This document shows, piece by piece, positions 34,438 to 46,735 of a DNA stretch of 64,000 bases. The position numbers were made by a program, and so were the translations under genes. This DNA comes from Capsicum annuum (taxonomy: Eukaryota > Streptophyta > Magnoliopsida > Solanales > Solanaceae): the NCBI RefSeq assembly GCF_002878395.1, contig NC_061111.1, positions 21,267,908-21,331,907 of the forward strand, written 5' to 3'. A model generated the notes under the pieces. That model saw nothing but the letters and a program-made list of their open reading frames with translations, had not been told where the DNA came from and did not search any database. How positions within the stretch are numbered: position 1 is the stretch's first letter; each line of letters begins with the position of its first letter.

Positions 34438-37400
34438 TTGTATAATATGTTGTGTGCTAGTAATGCTATAATATTTATTTTGTTTATATTTTTTCATCTT
34501 GAAGAATATATGGATGCTTCTCAAATTTTATTTGCACAAATAATCGACCCTAACGATATTTATGTTATTGATAGAGGAACAACACACTCCATATTTAAAG
34601 ATGAGAAATATTTTTCCCACTTACCTAGAGAAAAAATAAATGTTACAACAATCTCAGATAATTCAAAATTAGTTGAAGGCTCCAAAAAGGCTATTATATT
34701 TCTGCCTAAGGGGACAAAACTGGTTATAGAAGATGCATTTTTCTCTTTTAAATCCCGAAGAAACTTATTGAGTTTTAAAGATATACGCTGGAATAAATAT
34801 CATATTGAGACAATAAATGAACTGAATATTGAATATCTTGGCATTACCAAGAATGTATCAGGCCAAAAACACAGGTTGAGAAATTACCAACTTTATCTTT
34901 ATGGCTTATATTATGCAAAAATTGGTACAATTGAAGTACCCACTATCGTAAATCAGAAGTCTATCAATCTAAATATGTTTGTGTTTTAGCATGATCGAAT
35001 AAATCATCCTGGTTCAATAATGATGAGATGAATCATTGAAAATTCAAATGGGCACCTTTTGAAGAACCTGAATATTCTTACAAATGATGATTTTTCATAT
35101 GCTACTTGTATCAAGGTAAACTGATAAGTAAATCATTGCCACTAAAAGTTAGCATCGAATCTCCTCTATCTATAGAACGTATACAGGGGATATATATGGA
35201 CCTATTAACCCATTCAATGGGTTATTTAGATATTTTATGGTCTTAATAGACGCATCTTCGAAATGGACTCATATAAATCTATTATCATCTCGCAACCTAG
35301 CGTTTACAAAATTATTGACATAAATAATATGATTAAGGGCGTAATTCTCAGATTATCCCATTAAGGTTATTCGACTTGACAATGCTGGAGAATTTACATC
35401 CCAAGCTTTTGATAATTACTGTATATCAATTGAATGAGAGTTGAACATCACGTTTATCATGTTCATACTCAAAATGACCTTGCTGAGTCATTTATTAAGC
35501 GCCTACAATTGATAGCAAGACTACTATTTATGAAAATAAAATTGGTCACTGCTGTTTAGGGCCATGCTATCTTGCATGCAGTATCACTTATTTGTCCCAA
35601 CCAACTCATTATAATAAGTATTCTCTATCACAATTGGTCCTTGGTCATGAGTCAAATATTGCTCATCCATGAATTTATAAATATGTTGTATATGTGCCAG
35701 TTGCACCACCACAGCGCACAAAGATGGGCCCCTGGAGAAGATTACAAATATATGTTGGGTTCGAGTCACCCTCCATAATTCGCTACCTTGAACCATTGAT
35801 AGGAGATTTATTTACTGCTTGATTTATAGATTATCAATTTGATGAAACAAATTTTATGCAATTAGGGGGAGAGAAACATAAAATTAAAAGAGAAATTGCA
35901 TGAAAAGATTCATCATTATCACATTTTAACCCACGTACCTCATATGTGAACATGGGGTCCATAAGATCATTCACTTACAGAAACTAGCAAATCAAATTCC
36001 AAAGACATTTACTAATTTAAAAAGGATAACTAAGTCACATATCCTTGTAGTGAATGTGTCTGTTCAAGTTGAAGTCCCAAAAGGACCATATGCTAATGTC
36101 ATAGCTTCTGAATCTCAAACACGTCTGAAGAGTGGTAGGCCATTGGGTTAAAAGGATAAAAGTCCTAAAAAAACCACAAAAAATGATAAACATAACATTA
36201 TAAAAGTGTCTCATGAAGAGACTCAAAATCTAATAAATCTTGATACTTGTGAAGAAATTAGTGAACTCGAGACTCAAGTGAATAAAGAACTTTCAATGAG
36301 TCATACTAGTGATGAGGTAAATTTAGATTGATCAAAAATTATAGTGAATAATATTTTGCACATAATGCCGCACTAAATATTATGCAAGACAATGAGGACC
36401 TTAAACCTCTATCTATCAAAAAATGTCGACAAAGAAATGATTTGCCAAAATGGCAAGAGGCGATTCAATCAGAATTGAACTCACTTGCTAAACGGAAGGT
36501 TTTTGAACTTGTAATCCTAACCCCAGATGGTGTAAAATTAGTTTGACGTAAATGGATTTTCGTATGTAAAAGAAATGAGAGAAATGAAATTGTAAGATAC
36601 AAGACAAGTTTTGTTTCACAAGGATTCTCTGAAAGACCCGAGTGTCAACTATGAAGAAATATATTCACTTGATATGTATGCAATAACGTTTTGATACCTA
36701 ATCGTTCTAGCACTCTAGTTGTACATGAAAATCTTGAAAAGGTGTTTTTTTTTCTCAAGTCCAATTTGGACTTCGACGGGGTGTCCGAAATCGTTTGGGG
36801 TCCAATACATGCAAACGAACGAAGCAAACATACTAAATTTGACGTTCCGGATATGATGGAAATATCAGATTTTTAAAAAAATATTGTATTTACAAAGTTG
36901 ACCCCTAAAATTCGAAATCACAATTTTTCAAAGCGAGGATCGAAATGAGATTTAAAACCCGTAAAATCATACAAAATATGCTAACATCCTAAAATCGACA
37001 TTCTGGATCTGCTGGCCAAGTCAAATTTTCCATCTGAGGTCGCTTCGATCAAATGTAGGTCTCACACCCATATTTTTAATTTTTTCAACTTTTCGATCAA
37101 TAGATCGAAATGAGCTCGGGTGCACCGAGATCCGAACCAAAGGTCTATCTATCCTAAAATTGATATTTTGGAGCTGCTGATATAGTTCGTTTGCCATCCG
37201 TCGCATGGATCAAAAGATATCCCCATAAGTTCAAAATAAGTCTCTCGAAAGCCATCAAAAATCACAATATCACATAAATGGTACCAAATTGCATCGAAAA
37301 TCATAACAATAATCCCCACATCCCAGAAATACCATAATGCAACTACGGGGAGGGGTAAAATAGTCAAATCATATAAAATCACAAATTTCACATATTTCAT

Positions 37401-38480
37401 CAAATTTTTAGGTCATTACATATTTTCATTAAGGAAACAACATCAAAGTTTGTTATACTCGCTGTTTATGTTGATGACATAAATCTTATTGGAACTTCAT
37501 AAGAGGTCCAAAAGGCAATTGAATATCTAAGAAAAAAATTGAGATAAAAAATCTTGAAAAGACAAAACTTTATCTTGATATACAGATTGAACATTTAGCA
37601 GACGGGGTCATATCTACCAAACTTCCTATACCGAAAAGGTTTGAAATGATTTTACATGGAAAAAGCATATCCACTAAGTACTTCAATGATTGTTCAACCA
37701 TTTGAAGTGATTAAAGATCCGTTTCAACCTCTAAAAGAGAGTGAAGAGATTTTTGATCCCGAAGTACCATATCTCAGTGCTATTAATGCACTTATGTATC
37801 TTGCTAACGCTACAAGGCCGGATATAGCATTTTCTGTTGATTTTCTAGCAAGGTATAGTTCTTCTCCTACGTGAAGACACTAGAATGAAGTTAAACATAT
37901 ATTGAGATATCTAAAAGAGACTATTGATATGAGCTTATTTTATACTAACAAAGCTAGTGCAAATTTTGTTGTTCATGTAGATACAACTCATGCAAGTTAT
38001 TCATGTGATCCACATAAAACTCGATCTCAACAGACTATGTGTTTACATACGAAGGTTATGCTATATCATGGAGATCTACAAAGCAGTCTATTGTTGCTAT
38101 TTCTTCAAATCATACTGAGAGAATAACTATTCATGAAGTAAGTAGAGAATGCATATGGTTGAGTTCAGTGATACGTTTCATCAAAAAGAGATGTGGCTTG
38201 AAGTTTGATATCAAGGTACCCACAGTCATATTTGAAGACAATGCAACATGCATAACTCAATTAAAGGGAGGTTTTATAAAGAGAGATAAAACAAAGCACA
38301 GTTCGCAAAGTTATCACACATGATCTCCGGAAGAATGGTGATATTTATGTGCAACAAATCCATTCAAGTGATAATACAACATATTTATTCACTAAATCTT
38401 TATCAACTTTAAATCTTCAGAAGATGGTACACAAGATTGGAATGCGAAGACTAAACCATTTGAATCGGGGTCTATATTAG
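34438..38480 (+). pseudogene. Copia pol (protease, integrase, RT, RNase H), interrupted
   Basis: Protease: YVIDRGTTH at about 34562; the catalytic Asp remains but the usual Ser of DSG is Arg. The GAG-pre-integrase motif HDRINHPGSIMMR is at about 34990. Integrase (35050-35800) is heavily decayed. RT begins at about 36410 (KWQEAIQSELNS, FERKV-like NGF segment) and stops near 36740 at the LTR fragment. It resumes at about 37430 with AVYVDDINLIG (YVDD at 37467-37478). RNase H-region motifs are AINALMYLANATRPDIAF (37780), SWRSTKQSIVAISS (38068) and ECIWLSSVI. At least a dozen stops or frameshifts. Confidence 0.82.
36769..37420 (-). repeat. Fragment of a gypsy family-B LTR inside the copia RT
   Basis: From GACTTCGACGGGGTG (36769) to TTTTTAGGTCATTACA (37405-37420) it is collinear with 53325-53917 and 60633-61284. 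The terminal LTR end is intact; the other ~2.2 kb of the LTR are missing. No target duplication is visible, so this is a truncated copy rather than a clean solo LTR. It retains the ACGTTCCGGAT..GATGG block, which is absent from the LTR at 51098-53917. Confidence 0.85.
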
Positions 38481-38610
38481 AAGGAGTAAGAATACACGTT
38501 GTAATATGTTTCCTTAACCAAGTTTTTATCCCACTGAATTTTCCTGATAAGTTTTTTTATAAGGCACACTCAAATACATATTCAGTAAAATTTTCTTTAC
38601 ATGAACATCT

Positions 38611-38807
38611 AAGGGGGATGTTATAAAACATAGTGGATGCCATGTGTCTAATAGTGTAATGTCATATGGCTTACTTTTAACAACATATCCACATGTCATC
38701 CTATAATTACAAGTACAAACTTTGTTAAAGCTTTGTACTTTGACTCATTAGCTCATTTACCATTAATCACCATATTTGTATACTTTCTTTAACTTCCCCA
38801 TTAACAG
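38611..38807 (+). repeat. PPT and right LTR of the copia element
   Basis: AAGGGGGA (38611-38618) precedes TGTTATAAAACATAG (38619). The start matches the left LTR. The end is uncertain: ATTAACA at about 38801-38807 is the best terminus I can see. Confidence 0.55.
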
Positions 38808-38876
38808 ACCCATCATTCATAATCTCTTACTCGACCTTTTCTCAAATATTTCAGTATTTCCTTTAGAACCACTGGG

Positions 38877-39656
38877 GTCATTTGGTAGAGTGTATAAGAA
38901 CAATCTAAAATATAGTGTATTAATAATGATTGTATTAGTAATGCTTGTATTAGCTATGCTCGTATTAGTTATGCTTATATTCTTCTTGTGCAGTGTTTGG
39001 TTTAATGTATTAAAAATAATTTATTTTGTACAATTTTTATATAAAAGAAATTATTTGACAAAAAAACCCTCTTCACTTTCTTTTTAGTAAAACCCAGACC
39101 AACATGAATCCCTGTGTATTCTTTTTTTTTTTCTCCCCTCTTCACTGTTTTCTACTCTCTATATGTTTTTCCTTTCTTATTCTTTGTGTATGGGTTTGTG
39201 TAACTTTTTTTGTTTCTTGTGTTTCTATTCTGTATCAGATTGTGTGTGAGAGTATAAAATGTGTTCTTTTATTTTCTTTATGAATTATGGTCTTCTGGGC
39301 AATTGAACAGAATTAAACAAGTACATATTCTAATTAGAATCCTGGGCAATTGTGGTCTCAAGGAAAACACTCTAGGAAATTTTTCTTAATCTTCTATGAA
39401 TTTCTTCACTTCGTCCAAACAACGACGAAACCGGTGAAAAGTTCACTGAAAAAATAAAAAGAAATTGGAAAAACAATAAAAATTAAACAGAGAAAAAACT
39501 CAAGACTTTAGCATAAAAGATTCAAAAGATAAGCTATTTTGCAACAATTTTATATTATTTACAAGATTCAATTATAAGCGAAATGATTATATGAACAAGA
39601 ACGGAAGAGAATTGAAGGGTAAATTAGTCGTTTAATAAATTAATGCATGTATTGAA
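38877..39656 (+). mobile_element. MITE-like (hAT-type) non-autonomous element, right end truncated
   Basis: GGGGTCATTTGGTAGAGTGTAT at 38875 on, followed by runs of GTATTAGTAATGCTTGTATTAG variants, is the left end of a MITE type that I believe is common in Solanaceae. The inner right side GAAGGGTAAATTAGTCGTTTA..AATTAATGCATGTATTGAA (39616-39656) is also present, but the terminal complement of GGGGTCATTTGG is missing. Confidence 0.5.
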
Positions 39657-39674
39657 AGCGGGAGCTGCTAAATG

Positions 39675-41020
39675 GCCATAATTTTTTGGCCAAAAAATGG
39701 CCATAAATATACAAAGATCATACTAACCTTTTCCTTAAATAAAAAGAAAGTAAATTTTTAATATTAAATACAACTAAAATTTATGTGGGATAAGTTATCA
39801 CTATCATTAAATGTGAAGGAAAATTATTAAATTAATTTTAGTATATGGGATCTACCTAACTTCATCCATTGCTTTTTCATCCTTCTCCCTCAATCTTCAA
39901 TTTAGTCTTTTTTTTTTTTAAAATCAAAATTTAAAACTAGTTTTATTACTACATTGATCATAATTATTTAAAATATTTTTTAAAAAAGTTCATCAATGAT
40001 TATTAATATATTGATCATAATCCTTTAAAAGATTTTTAGAAAAAGTTCATCTATGATTAACTAATTTTGAACTTATCACAATAGTAAATTTATTATTATA
40101 TAAAAGTCATTCAATTCTAAAGTTTATCACATTTTTTAAAAACATTAGCTAGGGTTGATAAATATGAACGATATAATTTTTATAATGTGTCAGTGTTTAT
40201 TAGATTTAAAGTACTTTGAATTTTGATTGCTAATATTGAAATAATTTCAAATTAGACTTAAAAAATTAAAAATTTATTTAAATATAATTTAAATATATTT
40301 AACTATAATAATTAATAAAATTATTTAATTAGAGTACATATTTTTGCCATAATTTTTTGGCCCAAAAATGGCCATAAATGTATAAAGACTATACTAATAT
40401 TTTCCTTTTAAAATAAAATAAATCTTTACTATCTTCTAAAAATTTAAGAAGTTAAATATAACTAAAATTTATGTTGAATAAATTATGACTATCATTAAAT
40501 ATGAAAGAGGAATATTAATTTAACTTTAAAATGAGAGACCCACCTTAATTTCACATTCTATCCAATCATACCTTCCCTTTTCGTCCTTCTCCCTCAATTT
40601 CTCTTTAGTATTTTTTTAATCAAAATTCAAAACTAATTTTATTATATATTGATCATAACTATTTAAAATATTTTTGGATAAAGGTCATCGGTGGTTAACT
40701 AAATTTTGAATTTATCACAGAAATTTATTTATTTATTATATAAAAGTCATTTCATACTAAAGTTTATCACAAAAGTGTTTTTCTTAAAACATTAACTAGG
40801 TTCAACAAATATGAAAAATATGATTTTATAATGTGTCAATGTTTATCATGTCTAAAATATTTTAAATTTTGATTATTATTATTGAAATATTTTTTGAAAT
40901 TAAACTTATAAATTATTTAAATATAGTTTAAATTAATTAAAACTATTTAATTAGAGGATATATTAATAGGGAATATAAGTAATATTCACAAGTTATCAAA
41001 TTACCGTAATATAGAGGTAC
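39675..41020 (+). repeat. Tandem duplication of a ~671-bp unit
   Basis: Unit 1 starts near 39675 and unit 2 near 40346. Both open with GCCATAATTTTTTGGCC.AAAAATGGCCATAAAT and share ATACTAA.., AACTAAAATTTATGT, CCTTCTCCCTCAAT and ATTGATCATAA blocks in order. In unit 1 the opening holds the perfect 18-bp palindrome ATTTTTTGGCCAAAAAAT (39681-39698). Confidence 0.75.
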
Positions 41021-42073
41021 AAAATACAACAATAATGCGTCTTGATATCTTTAGTTGTTGTTAAATGGGGTCCAAAAATGTAAATTTTGTGATTTTCACA
41101 ATTTCTGTAATGTGTCAATATCTATTATGTGTATAATGATTTGAATTTTGATTGTCGTTAATGAAATATATTAAATTATATTTAAAATTTATCTAAATAT
41201 ATAGCTTAAATTTTATTTAAATATAATATTACTTAATTAGAGATCAAATTAATAACAAATATAAATTATAATTTGCAAATTATAAAATCGACGTAACATA
41301 AGGACGTAAGATGACAACATCAATGCACGACTCTCATAAGTTGCTGTTAACTAGGATCAAAATATATGAACTATACGATTTTTATAATATGAGGATGTCT
41401 ACCATGTTTAAAGTGTTTTGAATTTTGACTGTCGATATTGATATATTTTGAAATTATATTTAAAAATTATTGAAATAAAATTTAAATTTACTTAAATATA
41501 ATATTTAATTAAATTGCTTAATTAAAGGACGTATTCATAATAATTATCAGTAATGATTCACAAATTATCAAATCTGCATAACCTAAGGATCTAAGGCTAC
41601 AACATTAATGCATCTTGATATCTCGAGTTGTTGTTAACTAGAGTCAACACATGTGAATTGTATAATTTTTAGGATTCTATAATGTGTCGACATATATTAT
41701 GTCTAAAGTGTGTTTGAAATTTTAACTGTTGATATTATTCAAATTATTTAAATATATAGTTTAAATTTATTGCAAGTTGGCTCGGACACCACTACTATAA
41801 AAAAATAATTTAAACATAATTAATAATTAGAGGTCATATTAATAACATACATAAATGATAATTAGCAAGGTTATCAAATCGGCGTAACACGAGAGCCTAA
41901 GCCCCAACTTTTTAGGATTATTGTTAACTAGATTGACACACATTAACTATATGAGTTTTATGATTTCTATAATGTGTTGATGTCCACCATGTCTAAAGTA
42001 AGACTCGTATTTGATAGTAACTAACCCTTATAAATAATACTAAATTGATATTCAAGATACATATATTATTTAT

Positions 42074-42117
<44 letters not shown>

Positions 42118-44900
42118 ACTAATATTATAAAAATAATTGATTCATGTTTTTTGATAATTTTTTATGACCCACGTAATTTAATTCAAAAGAAAAGAAAAGA
42201 AAATATGAATCTATAACCTTGTTCAACAATAAAATTTAATTTTAATTCAATAATTAAAATAGTAGTGTAGTTAATCAGTTATGCTAGATAAATAAATAAA
42301 TAAATAATAATAAAAATACATGGCATAACATAAAATTACAAGAAGTAATGGTTGATAAATAAAAAGAAAGGAAATGGAACATAAATAATGTAAAATAAAA
42401 AATTAAGATTAAAAAGCAAAAACTAAAATAGTAATAAAAAAATAGAATGATGAAAGAGGCTAAATATCCATGCGACACCTTTTAATTCAGTGAGAAATTG
42501 ATGAAAGAGGCTAAATTGTTATTTTTTTATTTTATTTTTAATTTGGGAATAATTTAAAATAAAAATTTAGCAAATGTACAATTTATTTATTTTATAAAAT
42601 AATTTTTTTGTGTCTAATGAGTGTGATATGAAATGTTACAAATTGTTTAATAGGATAAATCAACTATTAGTAATAATTTGTTTTTTCAGTTTAAATACTT
42701 AATTTATTTGTAATTTTATTTAAATGTAATATTTTATTTTATTCTTTCACTTTAAAATTGTTTTATACACAATTTTTTAAAATGTTTAAAAACTAGGTAT
42801 AATATTACGGAAAGTATAGGTGTAAGATTTTCATAATATAGCATATGTATGCTTGATTTTCATAATTAGGGCCGACACTTATGAATTGTATAATTTTCAT
42901 GATTTATATAATATGTCAATGTCTATCATAACTAAAGTACTTTGAATTTTGAGTGTTGCTATTGAAATATTTAAAAGTTATATTTAAAAACAATAAATAT
43001 ATAGTTTAAATTTTATTCAAACATAATAATTTATAAAATTACTTATTTAGAGCTCATATTAATAGAAAATATAAGTATTGATTCATAAGTTGTCAAATTG
43101 GCATAAAATAAGGGCACAAAAGCTACAATATTAATTTTTTAGTACTCTCCTAGGTTGTTGTTAATTAGGTCGAATAAACTTCTTTGAAAAAAGATTACAA
43201 AATACAATACAAAATGTATATTGTGTCTGCATAGAGATTAATTTTTTTTATCATAAAATCAAACACTTAGTTTCATCACAATAATACATTTGCCGATCTA
43301 ATTAAATTAAATTTTTAATCATTTGATTTGATTTGATACAATCTTACTGAGTCTTGCAAGCAAATTTGAAATATAAATAAAATAGATCAGTGATTATAAT
43401 GTAGTTATTTTTAATTAACTAATTATAGCCGATTTAAATAATATTTTACTGCATTTAAACTTAAGTTTTATCTTGATCAGATATTTTGATAATTGTTATG
43501 CTCTCAAACATTATTTATTGGAATAATACTTTTATGGTCTATTATTAAATTGAATTAACTAATAATTACTGCAAATGTAATTATTGTTAGTTGAACAAGG
43601 ATTAATAACTGGACATAATAACTATAAAAGTGTATCTATACAATAATTTATATCTAAATAAATAGACAATTAAATTTAATTGCTTTTAATCAACTAATTA
43701 TATTAATTTTAAACAAATCAATTTCACTAAGTGTTACGTTATGTTTGTTCAATAATAATACTTTTATTGAAATGGCGTCGGTAGAAGTTCAATATTTTAA
43801 AATGAAATCTATGTAAGAAATTATAGTCAATTTTTGGATGAAAGAAAACCTCTTTATAATACTTTGATTTTAGTTATTCAATTTTTCAATTCTTTTTAAT
43901 TTTCACCAACAACATGCCTAGTGTAAGTGAAAAAAATATTTTTCACACGATAAAAGTTAATTTAGCAATAGTAACCTCATCTTGTAGCCGTAATAAATTA
44001 TTTCAAAAAAAAATATTATAATTAATCAATATTTCTACTTCAGGTTATTGAGAAATGTGAAAACAATTAAATGTGGACATAGTTAATTTTTATTTAGAGT
44101 ACTAAGAAATTATGACAATGGTTAGCTTAATAGCTATAATGAGTGATTATTTTGGGTTGATCTTTATTAGGGTCAACAATTATGAACTCTATGATTTTTA
44201 TAATGAGTTAATACCTATCATGTCTAAAGAATTTTGAATTTAGACAATCTTTATAGAAATATTTTTTAATTATATTTTTAAACTATTTAAATACAATATG
44301 TTGTTCGATTTTTTTAAACAGAAAAATAAAATCACGTAGTTAAAGTTCATATTAATAAAAAGTTTAATTAACGATTCACCGGTTAAAAATTATATTTTTA
44401 ATTCACCAGTTAACAAATATAATAATTAAAGTGCGTAGGATCGCAAGACCATAACATTAATGTGTGACTTTCTTGGATTGATGTTTAACCAATATCGGCT
44501 TTTTTTGAACTATATAATTTTTATTTTGTGACGATATCTATCATGTCTAAAGTAATTTGAGCTTTGACTATCACTATTTAAATATTTTTAAACTATATTT
44601 TAAAAAAAAACACTATTCAAATATGTAGTTTAAATTTATATAAACATAGAAATTAATATAGTTCCTTAATTAGAAGTCATATATATTAGTAAAAATATAA
44701 ATAATGGTTCCTAAGTTATCAAATCGGCGTAACATAGTGACGCAAGACTACAACATCAATGTATGACTCTCTTAGGTTATTGTTAATTAAAGTCGACACT
44801 TATGAACTATATGATTTTTATAACTTGTCAATGTCTATCACGTCTAAAGTGTTTTAATTTTTTATTAAAATATTTTCATATTATATTAAAAATTGTTTAA
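40100..44900 (+). repeat. Degenerate tandem array with ~280-320-bp monomers
   Basis: The block ATGAACTATATGATTTTTATAATGTGTCAATGTCTATCATGTCTAAAG recurs in variants anchored at about 40181, 40827, 41106, 41383, 41678, 41968, 42907, 44199, 44520 and 44819. Where monomers are adjacent the spacing is 277-321 bp. Each is followed by A/T-rich sequence and ATCGGCGTAACATAAGGA..CTACAACATTAATG..TGACTCT. The array is interrupted at about 42002-42800 and 43150-44160 by unrelated sequence. Confidence 0.72.
42077..42112. repeat. (AT)n microsatellite
   Basis: About 18 uninterrupted AT units lie in a segment that interrupts the ~290-bp array. Confidence 0.9.
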
Positions 44901-45790
44901 TATGCAAGCTTTTAGTTTTAAAACTCATAAATATTTTTTATTCTTTTCTTTATGTATTTTTCTTATCATTTATATATAATTTAAGTGTAAGATTAACATA
45001 GGGTAATTTTTTTTTCAACTAAGAAATTTTTTATGCGAAATTTTCAAATGTTATGTTTACCTCCTTCCGCTTTACTTCTAAAAATAGATAGAAAAGATTT
45101 GAAATGAAAAAAAAAATTGTTTGATTATCATGAGAAAAATTACAGCATAATTTAAAATTGTACAACAGAATTCATACAAAAATAATTAACTTTTTGTGTT
45201 GGAAATTTCGGTAATTGCTTATTTTATGTAATACTAAACTACGAATCAGATTTCAACAAAAATAAAAAATTAAAAGTTATTCAAAATATTGATAGGTTTT
45301 AAGATATATATCTATACCTCCTATTTATCTATATAAAATAAAGAGATATAAAATTTTAAATTAAAGATTAAAAAATAAGAATTACTTACATGATAAAACA
45401 CATAATTAAGTAGATATGATACATAAATATATAATGTTAAATTAAAATTTTCAGATAATACTACTTTGGTCACACTGATTTTGGATAGATGAGAATATAA
45501 TTAATTAATTTTATATTATAATTTTTATCCTAAACTATTCTTTTCAAGCAATAAGCACTATGCAATCATATTTATAAAAATTATGTGAATTTGTCCATTT
45601 TCATGCATTGGGATAGTTTCTAGAGAAAATTGAAGGAAAGGTGTCTTTTTAAGTCTTGAATGAAGGATTATTGACATTGACCAACTTAAAGGGTCAAACA
45701 TAATTAAAAAACTTGATTAGGTTAATTGTGGACTTGATTAATATTTTCCAAACTTTTTAATCTTTTCAAAAATACAAATTAACCCACACC
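44900..45790. other. AT-rich spacer, no gene seen
   Basis: There is no credible reading frame and no repeat unit that I could follow. Confidence 0.5.
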
Positions 45791-46041
45791 CACAAAACTT
45801 CCCTCTCTCTGCAAATCAATCTCTCTTCTCTCTTTCTGTCGATAGTTTCTCTCTCTAACTTCTCCCAACCAACAACTTTCCAAATTTTTCCCTTCAATCT
45901 TGTGCAACTTTAACCTCTTGTAACAAATAGTTTTGAGTTTTTTCTAGTTCTTTTTTTACTTTCAACCGTCAGTCGACGTGACAACATTCTCCGGCGACAA
46001 TAACATCAAGTTCTTCAGCGTTTCTTTTCGATTTTCACAGG
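45790..46041 (+). promoter_or_regulatory. Pyrimidine-rich 5'-leader-like block ending in a splice-donor-like site
   Basis: A C/T-rich run (45800-45880, CTCTCTCTGC, CTCTCTTCTCTC) leads to TTTTCACAG|GTAAAAAATTAGGG at 46032-46041, typical of a plant 5'-UTR exon and its intron. A T-rich stretch ending TTTTTTAG (46149) could be the acceptor, after which the foldback sequence starts. No open frame follows, so if a gene began here the foldback element has replaced it. Confidence 0.35.
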
Positions 46042-46145
46042 TAAAAAATTAGGGCTTTTAAGTTATGACGAAAATGAGGAACTTGATTTTTTGGTGTTTG
46101 TTATTTTTTTATGTTTTTTGTTATTTTTTTAATATTTGTTATTTT

Positions 46146-46735
46146 TTAGTTGAATTTCTCATCTGAATGTATCTGCTACTGTTGTTTTTTAACAATGGAT
46201 AAAACATGTAACGTGAATTCAACAGATGAGTAATCTGTAATCTGTTGCAACATATATGACTAATCTATTGCACAAATTAGTAATCGGTTGTAATATATAT
46301 GACTAATATGTTGTGCAGATTAGTAATTTATTGCAATATATATGACTAATCTGTTGCGCAGATTAGTAATATGTTGCAACATATATGACTAATCTATTGC
46401 AACACATATGACTAATCTGTTGCAATATATATGACTAATTTGTTGCAATATATAAGTAATCTGTTGCAATGTATTTGACTAATTTATTACAACAAATGAG
46501 TAATTTGTTGCAACATATATGACTAATCTGTTGCAACAGTTACTCATCTGTTGGATTCGTTTTATAGTGTTGTAACATGAATCCAACATATGGGTCATCT
46601 ATTGTAATAGATTAGTCATATATTGCAATAGATTACTCACTTGTTGCAATAGATGACTCATATGTTTAATTCATATTGCAGGTTCTATCCATTGTAGCAG
46701 TAGCAGATACACCAAATAAGAAATTCAACAAAAAT
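46146..46735. repeat. Small inner foldback (inverted repeat of ~590 bp)
   Basis: GTTGAATTTCTCATCTGAATGTATCTGCTACTG (46149 on) followed by AACAATGGATAAAACATG is mirrored by 46668-46731 as its reverse complement. The arms close on GTTGCAAC-type palindromes around 46440. Confidence 0.8.

Larger units (their letters stand above)
33045..38807 (+). mobile_element. Ty1/copia retrotransposon inserted into the LINE
   Basis: It has left LTR, PBS, gag, protease, integrase, RT and RNase H in the Ty1/copia order (integrase before RT), then a PPT and a right LTR. Both LTRs start TGTTATAAA and share the ATGTGTCTAATAGT..ATGTCAT.TGGC block. They then differ strongly, so the element is old or one LTR is rearranged. 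Its RT is interrupted by a gypsy LTR fragment at 36769-37420. Confidence 0.82.

Noticed and set aside
36645..37403. Frames on both strands over the copia RT seam
   Set aside because: They read across the inserted LTR fragment; equivalent frames recur in the full LTRs (53646-53900), so they are LTR shadows.
42284..42478. 64-aa Phe/Leu-rich minus-strand frame
   Set aside because: It is the complement of an A-rich segment next to (AAAT)n; pure composition effect.
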